From the NCBI RefSeq assembly GCF_000687475.1, contig NC_057320.1:3348001-3412000 (forward strand): a DNA stretch of 64,000 bases. Direction: 5' to 3'. Under the pieces are notes generated by a model. That model ran no database searches. It had not been told where the DNA came from and saw nothing but the letters and a program-made list of their open reading frames with translations. The position numbers and the translations under genes are program-made. Positions 10,023-20,135 of the stretch are shown here, in pieces (position 1 is the stretch's first letter; every line of letters begins with the position of its first letter). The DNA comes from Ustilaginoidea virens. Lineage: Eukaryota; Ascomycota; Sordariomycetes; Hypocreales; Clavicipitaceae.

Positions 10023-12888
10023 ATGGCCACGAAACACTCCTGGAAAACGACCTTTGACGTCGAACATGTCATTCGGCCGATATTTACGGGTGGTTCAATT
10101 GCACTCGACAACAAAGCACATGTTCTGGCCACAACCCTGGGCGAAGATGCAGTGCTCACCAACCCCACCAACGGCAAGCTCCTGGCTCAGATCGAGGGTG
10201 TTAGTTTTTACCTCGTATGGCTCTCGATTGGTCATTGACAGCTTTGCTAACCCAGTCGGAATAGGATGGGGAGATGATATCTACGCTGACATGTAGGTGG
10301 GCTATCGGTTCAAACTTTGTCGGCCAGAATACTGACTCTGCTCCCCAGTAACCCCGTCTGCCTCTCATCTCATAGTTTGCTCTCGGTCGCTGTCCATGAA
10401 GATATTTGCCTTGAAGCGATCCTTGGACGGCGATGCAATTGAAACTTCCCTCGTCCGTACGCTGAAACCGCACAGTACTCCTGTAGTCGTCTTGGCCGTC
10501 GATCGCACAAGTACACTGCTTGCGACTGGTGGAACGGATGGGACGATCAAAGTCTGGGACATTGCCGGCGGCTACGTGACGCATACTTTCCGAGGACCTT
10601 CTGTGTTGGTTTCGGCCTTTCACTTTTTCGAAGTCGCTGCTCGGTCAAAGGACAGCAGCCGCTCGCGCGGAACGAAGAAGGAGGCCAAGGGAAACGACGA
10701 CCATTCTGAGGTCGAGGCTGGCGGCCCTAGCGCAACCAGCTTTCGACTTGCGTCAGGAAGCCAGGACGGAAAGGTGCGGATCTGGGACCTGCAGAAGCGC
10801 GGCTGTGCCGCCAACCTGGACTCGCACGTCTCTGATGTCCAAAAGATCGATTACTCCCCCGAGCAGCACGCGCTAGTTAGCGCCAGCAGGGATAAGACCA
10901 TTATCTGGTGGGATACCAAGTCGTGGAAAATCAGGAAAATCGTCCCTTGCCTCGAGCTCGTGGAAACGGCCGGTTTTTTGGACAATGGCCGCCTAACCTT
11001 CTCGGCTGGGGCGAATGGCTGTTTGCGTATCTGGGACACAGACAGTGGCAAGGAACTCACCCCCGCTCAGTCTGGGAAGAGCGAGGAAGAAGGCATCGTG
11101 TCGGGCATTCACCGCCCTGGATTGCCGTTCATCCTTTGCGTACAGGTGGACCACACGCTGGCGTTTTACCGCACTCCCTCCAAGGACTCGGCGCAACCTT
11201 GGACGGCCCCAGAACCTTTCCGTCGAATCTCTGGCACTCATGACGAAATCATTGATCTTGGCTATTTGCTTCCAGACAAATCCCTCATGGCGCTGGCTAC
11301 CAACTCAGAGGATGTTCGAATCATATCCGTGGCTGAGCCCGAGCAAGTCCAAGAGACGGCGAATTCGCCCGAGACAGGCTCGACTCCGTATTTCGGCCAA
11401 GATGTAGCATTGCTTCGGGGACACGAGGATATCGTGATTGCCCTGGATGTTGACTGGTCAGGTCATTGGATTGCCACCGGTGCCAAGGACAACACTGCCC
11501 GAGTGTGGCGAGTCGATGCGGCCAACAATTCATACACCTGCTGGGCAACCTTTTCTGGCCACGCCGAATCTCTGGGGGCCGTCGCACTTCCCAAGACCGT
11601 CCCGGCAGACGGGTCTGCTGCACGAACCGACCCTCTCCACCATCCCCCAGAGTTCCTCATCACCGGTTCGCAGGATCAAACCATCAAGAAGTGGGAGATT
11701 CCTCGACAACCTCAGCATCAAGGCCTCAAGCCAAGGGCTCATTTCACGCGGAAAGCTCACGACAAGGATATCAACGCCATCAACGTGCATCATTCCGGCA
11801 GTTTGTTTGCGTCAGCCTCGCAGGACAAGACGGTCAAGATTTGGTCAGTCAAAGAGGGCGAAGTCCAGGGTATTCTTCGCGGCCACAAGAGAGGCGTCTG
11901 GTCTGTCCAGTTCTCCCCAGCCAACATGGCTGCCGTTCAGCGAGATGACGGTCCCGTCACAGGCAAGGGAGTGGTTCTCACAGGAAGCGGCGACAAGAGC
12001 GCGAAACTCTGGAACCTGTCAGACTACACCTGCATCCGGACGTTTGAGGGCCATTCAAATAGCGTCCTGAAGGTGGCTTGGCTGAAAATGCCGTGTCAGC
12101 AGGAGCAGCAAAGACAGCCCGTTCAGTTCGTGACGGCGGCCGGAGATGGACTTGTCAAAGTCTGGGATGCCAATTCCGGCGAGACTGCGTGCACTCTGGA
12201 CAACCACGAGGACAGGGTCTGGGCTGTGGCCGTTCATCCCGAGACCAACGCCATCACGTCCGGCAGCGGTGATTCCACCGTGACGTTCTGGAAGGATACA
12301 AGCGCCCAGACACGGGAGGCCGCGGCCCAAGCTACCATGAAGATGATTGAGCAACAGCAGGAGCTGGAGAACCACGTTCACGCCGGCTCTTACAGAGAAG
12401 CCATCACGCTTGCCCTCCAACTCAACCACCCCGGCCGGTTACTGAGCCTCTTCACATCCGTCGTCACGAGCAACAGCCCCGACGAAGATAGCCTGTGTGG
12501 TTTGAAAGCCGTCGACGACGTGCTGGGCAGCCTGTCTGATGGGCAGATATTCCTGCTGCTGCTCAGGCTGCGCGACTGGAACACGAATGCTCGAACGGCG
12601 CCAGTCGCGCAGCGCATCCTGTGGACCTTGGTCAAGAGCTACCCGGCCTCCAGGTTCTCGAACCTGTCCGTCAGGGGAGGCCGAGGACAAAAGAGCCTGA
12701 GCGACGTCCTGCGGGGGCTGCGGGTGTACACGGAGCGCCACTACAAACGCATGGAGGAGCTTGTGGACGAAAGCTACTTGGTCGAGTACACCCTGCGGGA
12801 GATGGACAGTTTAGCCCCAGTCGAGCAGGGCGACGTTGGGATGAGGGAGCTGGACGATGGACAGGCGGACACCGTAATGGCTGGATGA
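10023..12888 (+). CDS. UTP13: UTP13, U3 snoRNP WD40 protein
   Basis: Nucleolar component of the UTP-B subcomplex of the small-subunit processome, needed for 18S rRNA maturation. Proposed exons are 10023-10214, 10265-10292 and 10349-12888 (919 residues). Exons 2-3 rebuild STLTLTPSASHLIVCSRSL, typical of the family. Many WD40 repeats follow in two propellers (for example GTDGTIKVWD, GSQDGKVRIWD, ASQDKTVKIW, GSGDKSAKLWN), up to about residue 665. The C-terminal UTP13 domain (about 690-860) begins at the helical segment ELENHVHAGSYREAITLAL. The usual donor at 10198 would break the frame with the only acceptor (10264), so an upstream-extended exon 1 with donor at 10215 is used. This leaves a few residues near position 60 uncertain. 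The gene call is secure. Confidence 0.93.
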
Positions 12889-13427
12889 AAACGTCGCTTT
12901 GACACGTGTTTGCATTGCATGTATGTATGTACGTCAGTTTGACACGCAGGTTGCCCAAGTTGGTGAAGATGACGGGGATGCGCAAGCTCACCCCTGGGAC
13001 CGAGATTCGCGAGCGATGAGTCATGGGAGTGCGTGAATTGAAGGCATTGATGCCATGTTGTTTGTCGTGCAACAAAAGTCGACCGAGTAAGATACAGGTA
13101 GAGAGGTACATACGTGAACCAGGCACATATGTAGCATGGCTCTCTCCCCTTGATGCACCTCTGCACAGTGGGTGGAGTAATTCACACTATGTACAGGATA
13201 GCGTAGCGTCTGCTTCTCATCTCTGCGACTTTATTCAATGCTGACTGATCTGTTCCTTTAAGCAACGACCTCGCCAAGCCGTCTACGAACTGACGGCAAC
13301 GTAAAAAAAGGAGAAAAAAAAAAAAAACCAAGAATAAAAGCCGATAGCCGTTCGAATTCCCCGCGCTCCGAATCCCATAGCCGACCGTCGCGTACCTCGT
13401 GCCAGCGCGAAGCCCGCCCCGTGCCAA
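12889..13427. other. Spacer between UTP13 and SAD1
   Basis: This 539-bp spacer lies between two tandem plus-strand genes. It should contain the UTP13 3' end and the SAD1 promoter. A poly-A stretch (13304-13327) lies about 100 bp before the SAD1 start. No gene is supported; the long minus-strand frame that crosses here is a shadow of SAD1. Confidence 0.55.
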
Positions 13428-15182
13428 ATGGCAAAACGCCAAGCGTCTGAAGCTCTCGAGCACCTGGCAGGCGTCGCCTCGCCCGCGTCGAAGAAGCCAC
13501 GGACAGCAGCAGCAGCAGCAGCAGCAGCAGCGCTCGGAAGCCCGCCGTCGCCGCCGGACTCCCGGGGCCAAGAAGACGAAGAGGAAGAAGAAGATGAAGA
13601 AGAAGATGAAGAGGCCGCCGCAGGGGCAACCGCATCGGCGCCGCTGCGACAAGCAAACCCCGCCGAGGGCTACGCCGACCTCTACCTCGACACCATCGAC
13701 CGGCACGTCCTGGACTTTGACTTTGAGAAGCTGTGCTCCGTGTCCCTGTCCAACATCAACGTCTACGCGTGCCTCGTGTGCGGCAAGTACTTCCAGGGAA
13801 GGGGGCCCCGGTCGCACGCCTACTTCCACGCCCTGGACCAGGATGACCACGTCTTCATCAACCTCGAGACGCAGCGGGTCTACGTCCTCCCCGAGGGGTA
13901 CGAGGTGACGAGCAAGTCGCTCGACGACATCAAGTACGTCTCGGATCCGCGCTACACCAGGCGCGAGGTGATGGCCCTGGATCGCGGCAGCGGCAGCGGC
14001 AGCGGCACGTCGGCCTCGTCTGCCGACGCGCACGGAGCGCAAGCCGGGCCCGCGGGACGGAGCAAGGCGTGGACCCTGTCGGGCAAGGAGTACACCCCGG
14101 GCTTCGTGGGCATCAACAACATCAAGGCGAACGACTACCTCAACGTCGTCGTGCAAACCCTGTCGCACGTGCCCCCGCTGCGCAACTTTTTCCTCCTCGA
14201 CGACTTCGCCAAGACCACCACCACCACCACCACCACCACCACCAAGTCGGAGCTCGTCAAGCGGTGCGGCATCCTGTTCCGCAAGATCTGGAACCCGCGC
14301 GCGTTCAAGGCCCACGTCTCCCCGCACGAGCTGCTGCAGGAGATCGCGCTCCGGTCCAACAAGCGCTTCACGCTGACCAACCAGTCCGACCCCGTCGAGT
14401 TCCTCTCCTGGTTCCTCAACAACCTCCACCTCGGGCTGGGCGGCAGCAAGACCAGGCCCGGCAGCTCCGTGATCCAGCGCACCTTCCAGGGCAAGCTCAA
14501 GGTCGAGTCGCAGGCCATCACCGCCAGGGCCGACGCCACCGACCGGCTGCGCTTCGAGGAGGCCGCCCACGTCAAGGTCGACGTTGTGCGCTTCCTCCTC
14601 CTCACGCTCGACCTCCCCCCCGCGCCCCTGTTCCAGGACGAGCTGGAGAAGAACATCATCCCCCAGGTGCCCCTGACCACGATCCTGTCCAAGTACGACG
14701 GCAAGTCGGCGCAGGAGCACCACTCCCAGCGCAAGCGCTACCGGCTGCTGCACCCCCTGCCGCCCTACCTCGTCCTGCACGTCAAGCGCTTCTCCCAGAA
14801 CAAGTTTGTGTCGGAGCGCAACCCCACCATCGTCACCTTTGACGCCCGGAACCTGGACGTGTCGCCGTACGTGGAGCCGAACCCGGCGGAATGGCCTCCC
14901 TCGGAACCGATCTGGTACGACCTGGTCGCCAACGTGGTCCACGAAGCCGTCCGCACGAGGGAAGACGTCGCCGACTCGGGGGACGAGAGGAAGACTTGGA
15001 AGGCGCAGGTGATTGACAAAGCGACGGGCGAATGGGTCAGCTGCCAGGATCTGTATGTGGAAAAGGTCCAAAGCGAGCTGCTGTATCTTGGCGAGACGTA
15101 TCTGCAGGTCTGGGAGAGGAGGAGAGACCAAAAGGACGGCGAGCGACAGGGGAACAAGCAAGCCTCGATGACGACTGACTGA
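13428..15182 (+). CDS. SAD1: SAD1/USP39-like tri-snRNP protein (inactive DUB fold)
   Basis: Intronless, 584 residues. The N-terminus is low complexity, with a poly-Ala run near 27-36 and an acidic EDEEEEEDEEEDEE stretch. A zinc-finger UBP domain follows (about 80-190; CLVCGKYFQGRGPRSHAYFH), then a ubiquitin-specific-protease fold (about 225-575). Where active proteases have a catalytic Cys box (GNTCYxN), this protein has ANDYLN, with Asp at residue 236. The catalytic His box is also missing (KTWKAQV in place of GHYxAY). Both losses are the hallmark of USP39/Sad1, which stabilises the U4/U6.U5 tri-snRNP in pre-mRNA splicing instead of cleaving ubiquitin. A run of Thr residues (ACC repeats, 14214-14243) lies in the fold. 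It is in tandem with UTP13. Confidence 0.94.
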   Translation: MAKRQASEALEHLAGVASPASKKPRTAAAAAAAAALGSPPSPPDSRGQEDEEEEEDEEEDEEAAAGATASAPLRQANPAEGYADLYLDTIDRHVLDFDFEKLCSVSLSNINVYACLVCGKYFQGRGPRSHAYFHALDQDDHVFINLETQRVYVLPEGYEVTSKSLDDIKYVSDPRYTRREVMALDRGSGSGSGTSASSADAHGAQAGPAGRSKAWTLSGKEYTPGFVGINNIKANDYLNVVVQTLSHVPPLRNFFLLDDFAKTTTTTTTTTTKSELVKRCGILFRKIWNPRAFKAHVSPHELLQEIALRSNKRFTLTNQSDPVEFLSWFLNNLHLGLGGSKTRPGSSVIQRTFQGKLKVESQAITARADATDRLRFEEAAHVKVDVVRFLLLTLDLPPAPLFQDELEKNIIPQVPLTTILSKYDGKSAQEHHSQRKRYRLLHPLPPYLVLHVKRFSQNKFVSERNPTIVTFDARNLDVSPYVEPNPAEWPPSEPIWYDLVANVVHEAVRTREDVADSGDERKTWKAQVIDKATGEWVSCQDLYVEKVQSELLYLGETYLQVWERRRDQKDGERQGNKQASMTTD

Positions 15183-15500
15183 CCCATTTGCCGTGAACCG
15201 CAAGTCAAAACGGTCGTCAACTTGGCTCACCTATCGTAGCCGTCAGGCAGTCGACAAAGACAACGCAGACTTTTCCCGTCAGAATCGATGCCTTTGTTGG
15301 CCAAGCGCCCCTCGTTTCTGCCCAGTCCGCCTTCAAGTAAAGCAGCCGTGTTGTCCGTGTCGCATCGTTGCAGGGCAGTCAGATTCATATAGCTATACAT
15401 AGAGTACATCATGGCATGAAACCCGTCAAAATCAACCAATCAAAGCATCCGTGCACATGACATCGCTTGCCTTTCTACTGCCAGCCCTCCCTTTACCTCA

Positions 15501-15532
<32 letters not shown>

Positions 15533-15942
15533 TTCTTTTGTTTCTCTCTTCTTCCGTTTTGTCGAGAGCCACCCTCGGGTTCCAGTTCCCCGGAATGCTC
15601 TGGGCCAGGGACGAAGAAGTAGGTTTTCAGCATTGCATTAATGGCCCTTGCGCCGCTTGATGTTCGTTGCCAAGCCGGAACGAGCTCCGGCTATGGATGA
15701 CGACGGCTCGAAAGAGACGACAAAGAACGAAGAATTATCAGGAAAACAAAGAGGTCGTGACGGCAAGGAGGAAAGGACAAGAGGCAAAGACGAGACAAGA
15801 TTTTCAGGTCTAGATTCCGCTCTCCTATCTAGTCCCTCGGACGCTTTAGATACTATACAATGAAATATGAAAAAAAAAACAAGGGTTCCTGGGATTGTGT
15901 CTCATAGATTCGCTCGGCATAAGGATTCATGTACATTTCTGT
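15183..15942. other. Convergent 3' region, SAD1 / 4EHP-like
   Basis: About 760 bp between convergent genes. It holds a TTG trinucleotide tract (15502-15530) and otherwise unremarkable sequence that probably includes both 3' untranslated regions. No gene is recognised. Confidence 0.55.
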
Positions 15943-17188
15943 CTAATCAAGGCTTTGTCGCTGGCCAGCAGACGTGTAGCGTCTTTCTCCGCTCTGGTTC
16001 TGGTTGGCCTTTTCACGACGCTGCTCGTCCAGGGCGGTCCTCTGCTGGATGCTGGAGTCGTGGGTTTTGAACTCGACCCGGGTGTTGGGTGGGAAGCTGA
16101 GCACGTGTTTCATAGTCTCTCTGTGCACCAGGACGCAGAAAAAAAAAATCAAATTAATTAGCCGACTTTGCGCGACGCGGGTACGCAGACAACTTTGCCG
16201 GGGGAACTTACCGAATCTTTAGCACACGACCACCGACCGTCCGTGTCCAGATACTCAGGATGTCCTCGCCATTACGCATGCTAAGCACAGCACCGCAGAC
16301 TTCCTCGCCAGCATCGCCAAACTGGTCCCCAACGAGCGAGAGAAGAAGGTTCTCCCAGTAACGATCAGCCACGCCCTTCTTCATCCTGACGACCCATTTC
16401 CCTCCCTTGCGATTGACCTCGTCCTCCCAGATGGGGCGGATGTCCTTCTTGAAGATGTGGTAGTCGGATACCACGGGCAGGGAAGACGGCCTCTTAAGGT
16501 GGGAGTATATTTCCCAGAATTCCTCGGCGGTTCGTATGGTGGCGATGCCGTGCAACGTATTCTCGTACTCGATGAAGCCGTGGGCTTTGGAAATGGGGGG
16601 TCGGTACCAAAAGGACCACGCATCTTTCAGCGGGTGCGATTTCGAGGCTAATGTCGACGGCGCAGATACTTTGTTCTCGGCGATGGAAGCCATGCTCGGC
16701 ACTTTGCTCATCGTCTTGTTGCCGTCTTTGGCGACTGTGGTTTTGGGCACCGCTGAGCCCATGGCCGTGTCGAACGGGTTTGCCGCGGATTTGGGCGTTT
16801 TGGCCGAGCCAAAGGATGCGAAAGCACCAGAGCCCAGGCCAAAGGCGCTCGACGCGCCACTTGTGGGAGATACTAGGCCACCGCCGGGTGTGTTGAAGGG
16901 GCTTGCCTTGCCGTGCGCCGAGACGTCGCCCCCGAAGCGCTTGGAAGAGAAGACGCCATTACGCGAGGCGTCCGTGGCCGACGAGCCGTTCAAACCGGCC
17001 CCTGATGTCGTAAGAGACAACTTGCCGGTGCTAAAAACAGAGACGAATCCGTCCAAGGTCAGCTGCGGTCAGGCGAGCATGGGTACGCAGAACACTCGAG
17101 CGCGGCACGAGGCGAGGCGAGGCGTGCAGGTGATATTCGCAACTTACTTTGTGCGACGAGTCCATAGATTGCTGTTGTCGGTCGCCAT
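15943..17188 (-). CDS. eIF4E-family cap-binding protein, class II (4EHP-like)
   Basis: Three exons (17188-17148, 17030-16212, 16120-15943) give 345 residues. The phases fit, and the first junction joins MATDNSNLWTRR to TGKLSL. A disordered Ser/Gly/Ala-rich N-terminal region of about 140 residues precedes the eIF4E fold (about 148-310). Conserved landmarks are WSFWYRPP, EEFWEIYSHLKRP, IRPIWEDE (Trp at about 215), GGKWVVR and VCGAVLSMRNGEDILSIWT. At the position of the first cap-stacking Trp of canonical eIF4E there is Tyr (IEYENTLH, residue about 169), as in class II eIF4E2/4EHP proteins, which bind cap more weakly and often repress translation. It is therefore probably not the main initiation factor. 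The leader upstream (to about 18.2 kb) is long and pyrimidine-rich on the coding strand. Confidence 0.9.
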
Positions 17189-18262
17189 GAAGACGGCTTT
17201 TTCTTTTTAGTCCTCTTTGCTTGTTCTTTTCTCGTCGCGTCTAAAGGAACGGCTCGAGGTCGGCAGACACCCCCGAGGCGGAGTTGCAAGAGCCCGAGTC
17301 AAGGGAATGGCGAGGCGGGTCGGGCACGAGCTTCGGAGAAGAGCACGATGTGTTAATGGCAAGGGACGCGTCGGCTTTTGGTGTTGATTCCGCCACGAGG
17401 GATGACGGAAGGGCTGCACAGACGAGGGCGCTGAAATCGAGGCTGCGAGCCCGCTGCAGGATACTGAAGAGGCAGTTCAAGGACTGTGAGAAGGAAGCTC
17501 AACGAGGGTTGCGGGACGGACGTGAGCAAGGTGGTGGTTTGGTGTGTATAACGTGGGCTGCGTGGGGAAAAGGTTGGATTTCGTATGGTGATTCAAAGAA
17601 TGACGTATACGGGAGTCGAAACGAAGAATATGACACGATGGAGGGGAGGGACAATTGAGCGGCCAAAATGAGGCGTGATACACAGCGGGGGGGGGGGATG
17701 AAGGCAGTGAGTTGTCGAGTCGAGAATGCAGTAGCGCAGGTGGGGCAGCCGGGGGGGGTTCAAAAAAGAATTGAAGGAAAAGAAGCAAAAATCTCCAGCG
17801 AGGGGATGGAGGAGAGGGACGGATGTGGTGGTTGGTGGTTGGTGGTGGTGGTGGTGTTGTGTGTGGAGGTCGAGAAATTCTTGCCAAGCGTCGGGTCGAA
17901 GTTCGATGAACCAGCCAGACCAGGACCAGATGAGTGAGTGCCAGTTGACGTCTTTGCCAGAACGTTAGGCCCTCGCCAGCCCCGAAAAAGCCAAGTAATA
18001 ATGGATACAAAGAAAAAAAAAAAAAAAAAAAAGGGACACTGAACGCGTGCAGGCTGTATGCTTGCATGTATGTACCTGTACTTATTTTAGGGAGGACCCT
18101 TTTAGTGCTGGCTGGGCGGAACGCTTTGTCGCTGGCTGACTCGCTGCAAGTGCCCAGCCGCCTTTGGTAGTAAGGGCTGGCCAGAGGCCCAGAGCCACCA
18201 CCCAGTTGAAGCCCCCAGGGCCCAGGCCACCCGTGGGTTACCGCCAAGAACCCAAGCTTGCT

Positions 18263-18380
18263 AGGTAGGTACCTAAATAGATAGGTAGGTACCTAGCCTA
18301 GGTACGGCACCTGGGTAGAAGGCAAGGTACCTACCTAGGTACCTAGCTAAGAGGTAGGCACTTCTGTCAAGCAGGTACTA
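18263..18380. repeat. TAGGTACC palindrome cluster
   Basis: Roughly ten overlapping TAGGTACC, CCTAGGTA and AGGTAC motifs in under 120 bp. It is the densest such cluster in the window and lies between divergent promoters. Confidence 0.75.
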
Positions 18381-18806
18381 GGTACTTTGGAGATTTCAGG
18401 TATGCGCATCATGATCTTCAGCACATTCGGCACGCCGACTTGGCATTTGGTAGAGACGTCCATTACATCTCCCTCTCCATATCGTGCTTTTTGCCCCCCC
18501 GCCCTCAGACATGACATCGATGCCCCGGCAATGTTGACTTCTATCACAAAAAAACTGCTTGCTGGTATAGACATGACCTCGCTCTGTGGAATACTCCGTA
18601 CCCCCACCTAGAACCTAGGAGGTAACGACCTATCCGACATGGGACATGGGACAAGGTGCTGCAAAAATACTATCTGCACCACGTATTGACATCATCTGCA
18701 CCTACACCAGTCAGCATGTCGCCAGCACGTCTAGGCCCCACTCCTCTCCGTCTTATCGCCCCTCACAAGGCTTATCGCCTGCAAAAAAAAAATTTCCCTT
18801 CGCTCG

Positions 18807-18825
18807 GTACGGAGTAACTCCGTAC
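18807..18825. repeat. Perfect 19-bp inverted repeat
   Basis: Nine-base arms GTACGGAGT and ACTCCGTAC around a single A. Related copies are at 6827-6835, 18592-18600, 42883-42891 and 42931-42949. Confidence 0.85.
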
Positions 18826-18936
18826 ATTATAATCTGCTCTTCAGAGTCGAAAGTCTTTCTGGCCAATCGAATCCCGCCTGGTCGCCCTGCTCAAGAAATT
18901 TCACAAACCCGGAACGAGCGGCAGCAACTCCTGAGC

Positions 18937-19659
18937 ATGGCGGCCTCGAAAACGCGGACCGTCAAGAACAAGCACGCTGCTTCCAAAGGCGCTCCCGCAA
19001 AAGGGGCGCCCAAGCGATCCGCGACAGACGGCATCTCCAAGTCCAAGAAGCCCAAGGGCCCCGTAGTGTCGCAACAAGTCAAGGAGAAGAACCGGGCCGC
19101 GCTTCTGAAAAAGCCCAAGAAAAAAGTCTACACCGAGGCGGAGCTGGGTATCCCGGCACTCAACATGGTCACGCCCGTCGGCGTGGTGAAGCCTCGAGGC
19201 AAGAAGAAGGGCAAGGTCTTTGCCGATGATGCAGTGCGTCCGCACACCTTCTTTTTTTGCTCCCACTCTCCCCTTTGTTGTGACCTGTTTATTTTTTTTT
19301 TTTTCATCTTTTTTTATTTTTAGCGCCAGCAGATTTTGATGCAGAGCATGCGCTAATGGTCCATCGAGTAGGAGAGCATGTCAACCATCATGGCCATTGT
19401 CCAGGCCGAAAAGAATGGCGAGATTGAATCGAAAATGATCAAGGCTCGACAGATGGAGGAGATTAGAGAAGCTCGCAAGGCCGAGGCCGACAAGAAGCAG
19501 CAAGAGCGGAAGAGCAAGCTCGAGGATGCCAAGGCCTCGTTGAGGAAGAAGAGAAAGAGAAAGAGTGTTGCTGGCGACGACGACGAGGTCTCCGTCAAGA
19601 CCATGGCGTCTACGGGGTCCAAGGCTGCTAAAGCAAAGAGAAAGGTTGCTTTCGCATGA
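18937..19659 (+). CDS. LOC1: LOC1, nucleolar 60S assembly / mRNA localisation factor
   Basis: Two exons (18937-19233 and 19372-19659) encode 194 very basic residues. The N-terminus is a Lys/Ala/Ser-rich tail. The family core reads [18 protein letters not shown], then [18 protein letters not shown]. Exon 2 begins [20 protein letters not shown] and continues into the helical motif [19 protein letters not shown]. Loc1 is a nucleolar RNA-binding protein required for large-subunit biogenesis and, in budding yeast, for ASH1 mRNA localisation. The intron is 138 bp with a T-rich middle. I placed the acceptor at 19371 because an earlier AG at 19323 would lead within a few codons to a stop, and a CTAAT branch-like element sits about 20 bp before the chosen site. 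Confidence 0.9.
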
Positions 19660-20135
19660 CGAGAATGAGACTCGATACGAAAGTGGCCCGGGCTCTGAAA
19701 GGAAGATTACGCGAAAAATCAAACTGCCGTGCTTGGGCTATTTTGCTGTTCTCCCTCCCTCCCTCCCTCTCTCTCTCTCTCTCTCTTTTTTATTTTTTTT
19801 TATTTTTTTTCATATCTGCTTCCACCTTTTTTTTCTTTTGATGTTTGGCATTGTCTGGCGTTTGGGAGTTTTGGCATCTTTGGTGTGCTCACGTTTATTT
19901 ACCTTGCATGTATACCTCAAAAGATTATTTTGAAAAAGGTCGTGGATACTGGTATCATTGCATGTGCAGCAGATAATGGGACTAACCGAACTTGTCATCA
20001 TTGGAGTCTAGCATGCGCATTTCTATAGAGACATCCTCATTATACAGGGGCAAAAGAAAAGGCGAGATATTCAAGCTTGGTCATTGGAGCCTTTTTCCAA
20101 CGTTTGTCTCCGCCTCCCCGAGACCTCGCAGTGCT
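19660..20135. other. Convergent 3' region, LOC1 / hydrolase
   Basis: 476-bp spacer between convergent genes with a long CT/T-rich tract (19748-19842). No gene is recognised. Confidence 0.6.

Larger units (their letters stand above)
17189..18936. other. Divergent intergenic region, 4EHP-like / LOC1
   Basis: This 1.75-kb interval lies between divergent genes. It contains a poly-A tract (18011-18031), a dense cluster of TAGGTACC palindromes (18263-18380) and a perfect 19-bp GTACGGAGT/ACTCCGTAC inverted repeat (18807-18825) about 110 bp before the LOC1 start. The minus strand is open for about 770 bp but encodes low-complexity Pro/His/Phe runs, and I take it as leader sequence. Confidence 0.55.

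Noticed and set aside
13340..13370. GTTCGAATTCC resembling a tRNA T-loop
   Set aside because: No acceptor stem, D-arm or anticodon arm can be built around it. No tRNA, rRNA or CRISPR array was found anywhere in the window.
13182..15230. 682-codon minus-strand open frame
   Set aside because: It is the shadow of the SAD1 gene: GC-rich third positions leave the opposite strand open. It has no motifs and low-complexity Val/Arg/Gly composition, while the plus strand has clear zf-UBP and USP motifs.
17477..18247. 256-codon minus-strand frame upstream of the 4EHP-like gene
   Set aside because: Made of Pro, His and Phe homopolymers from pyrimidine tracts; more likely 5' leader and promoter.
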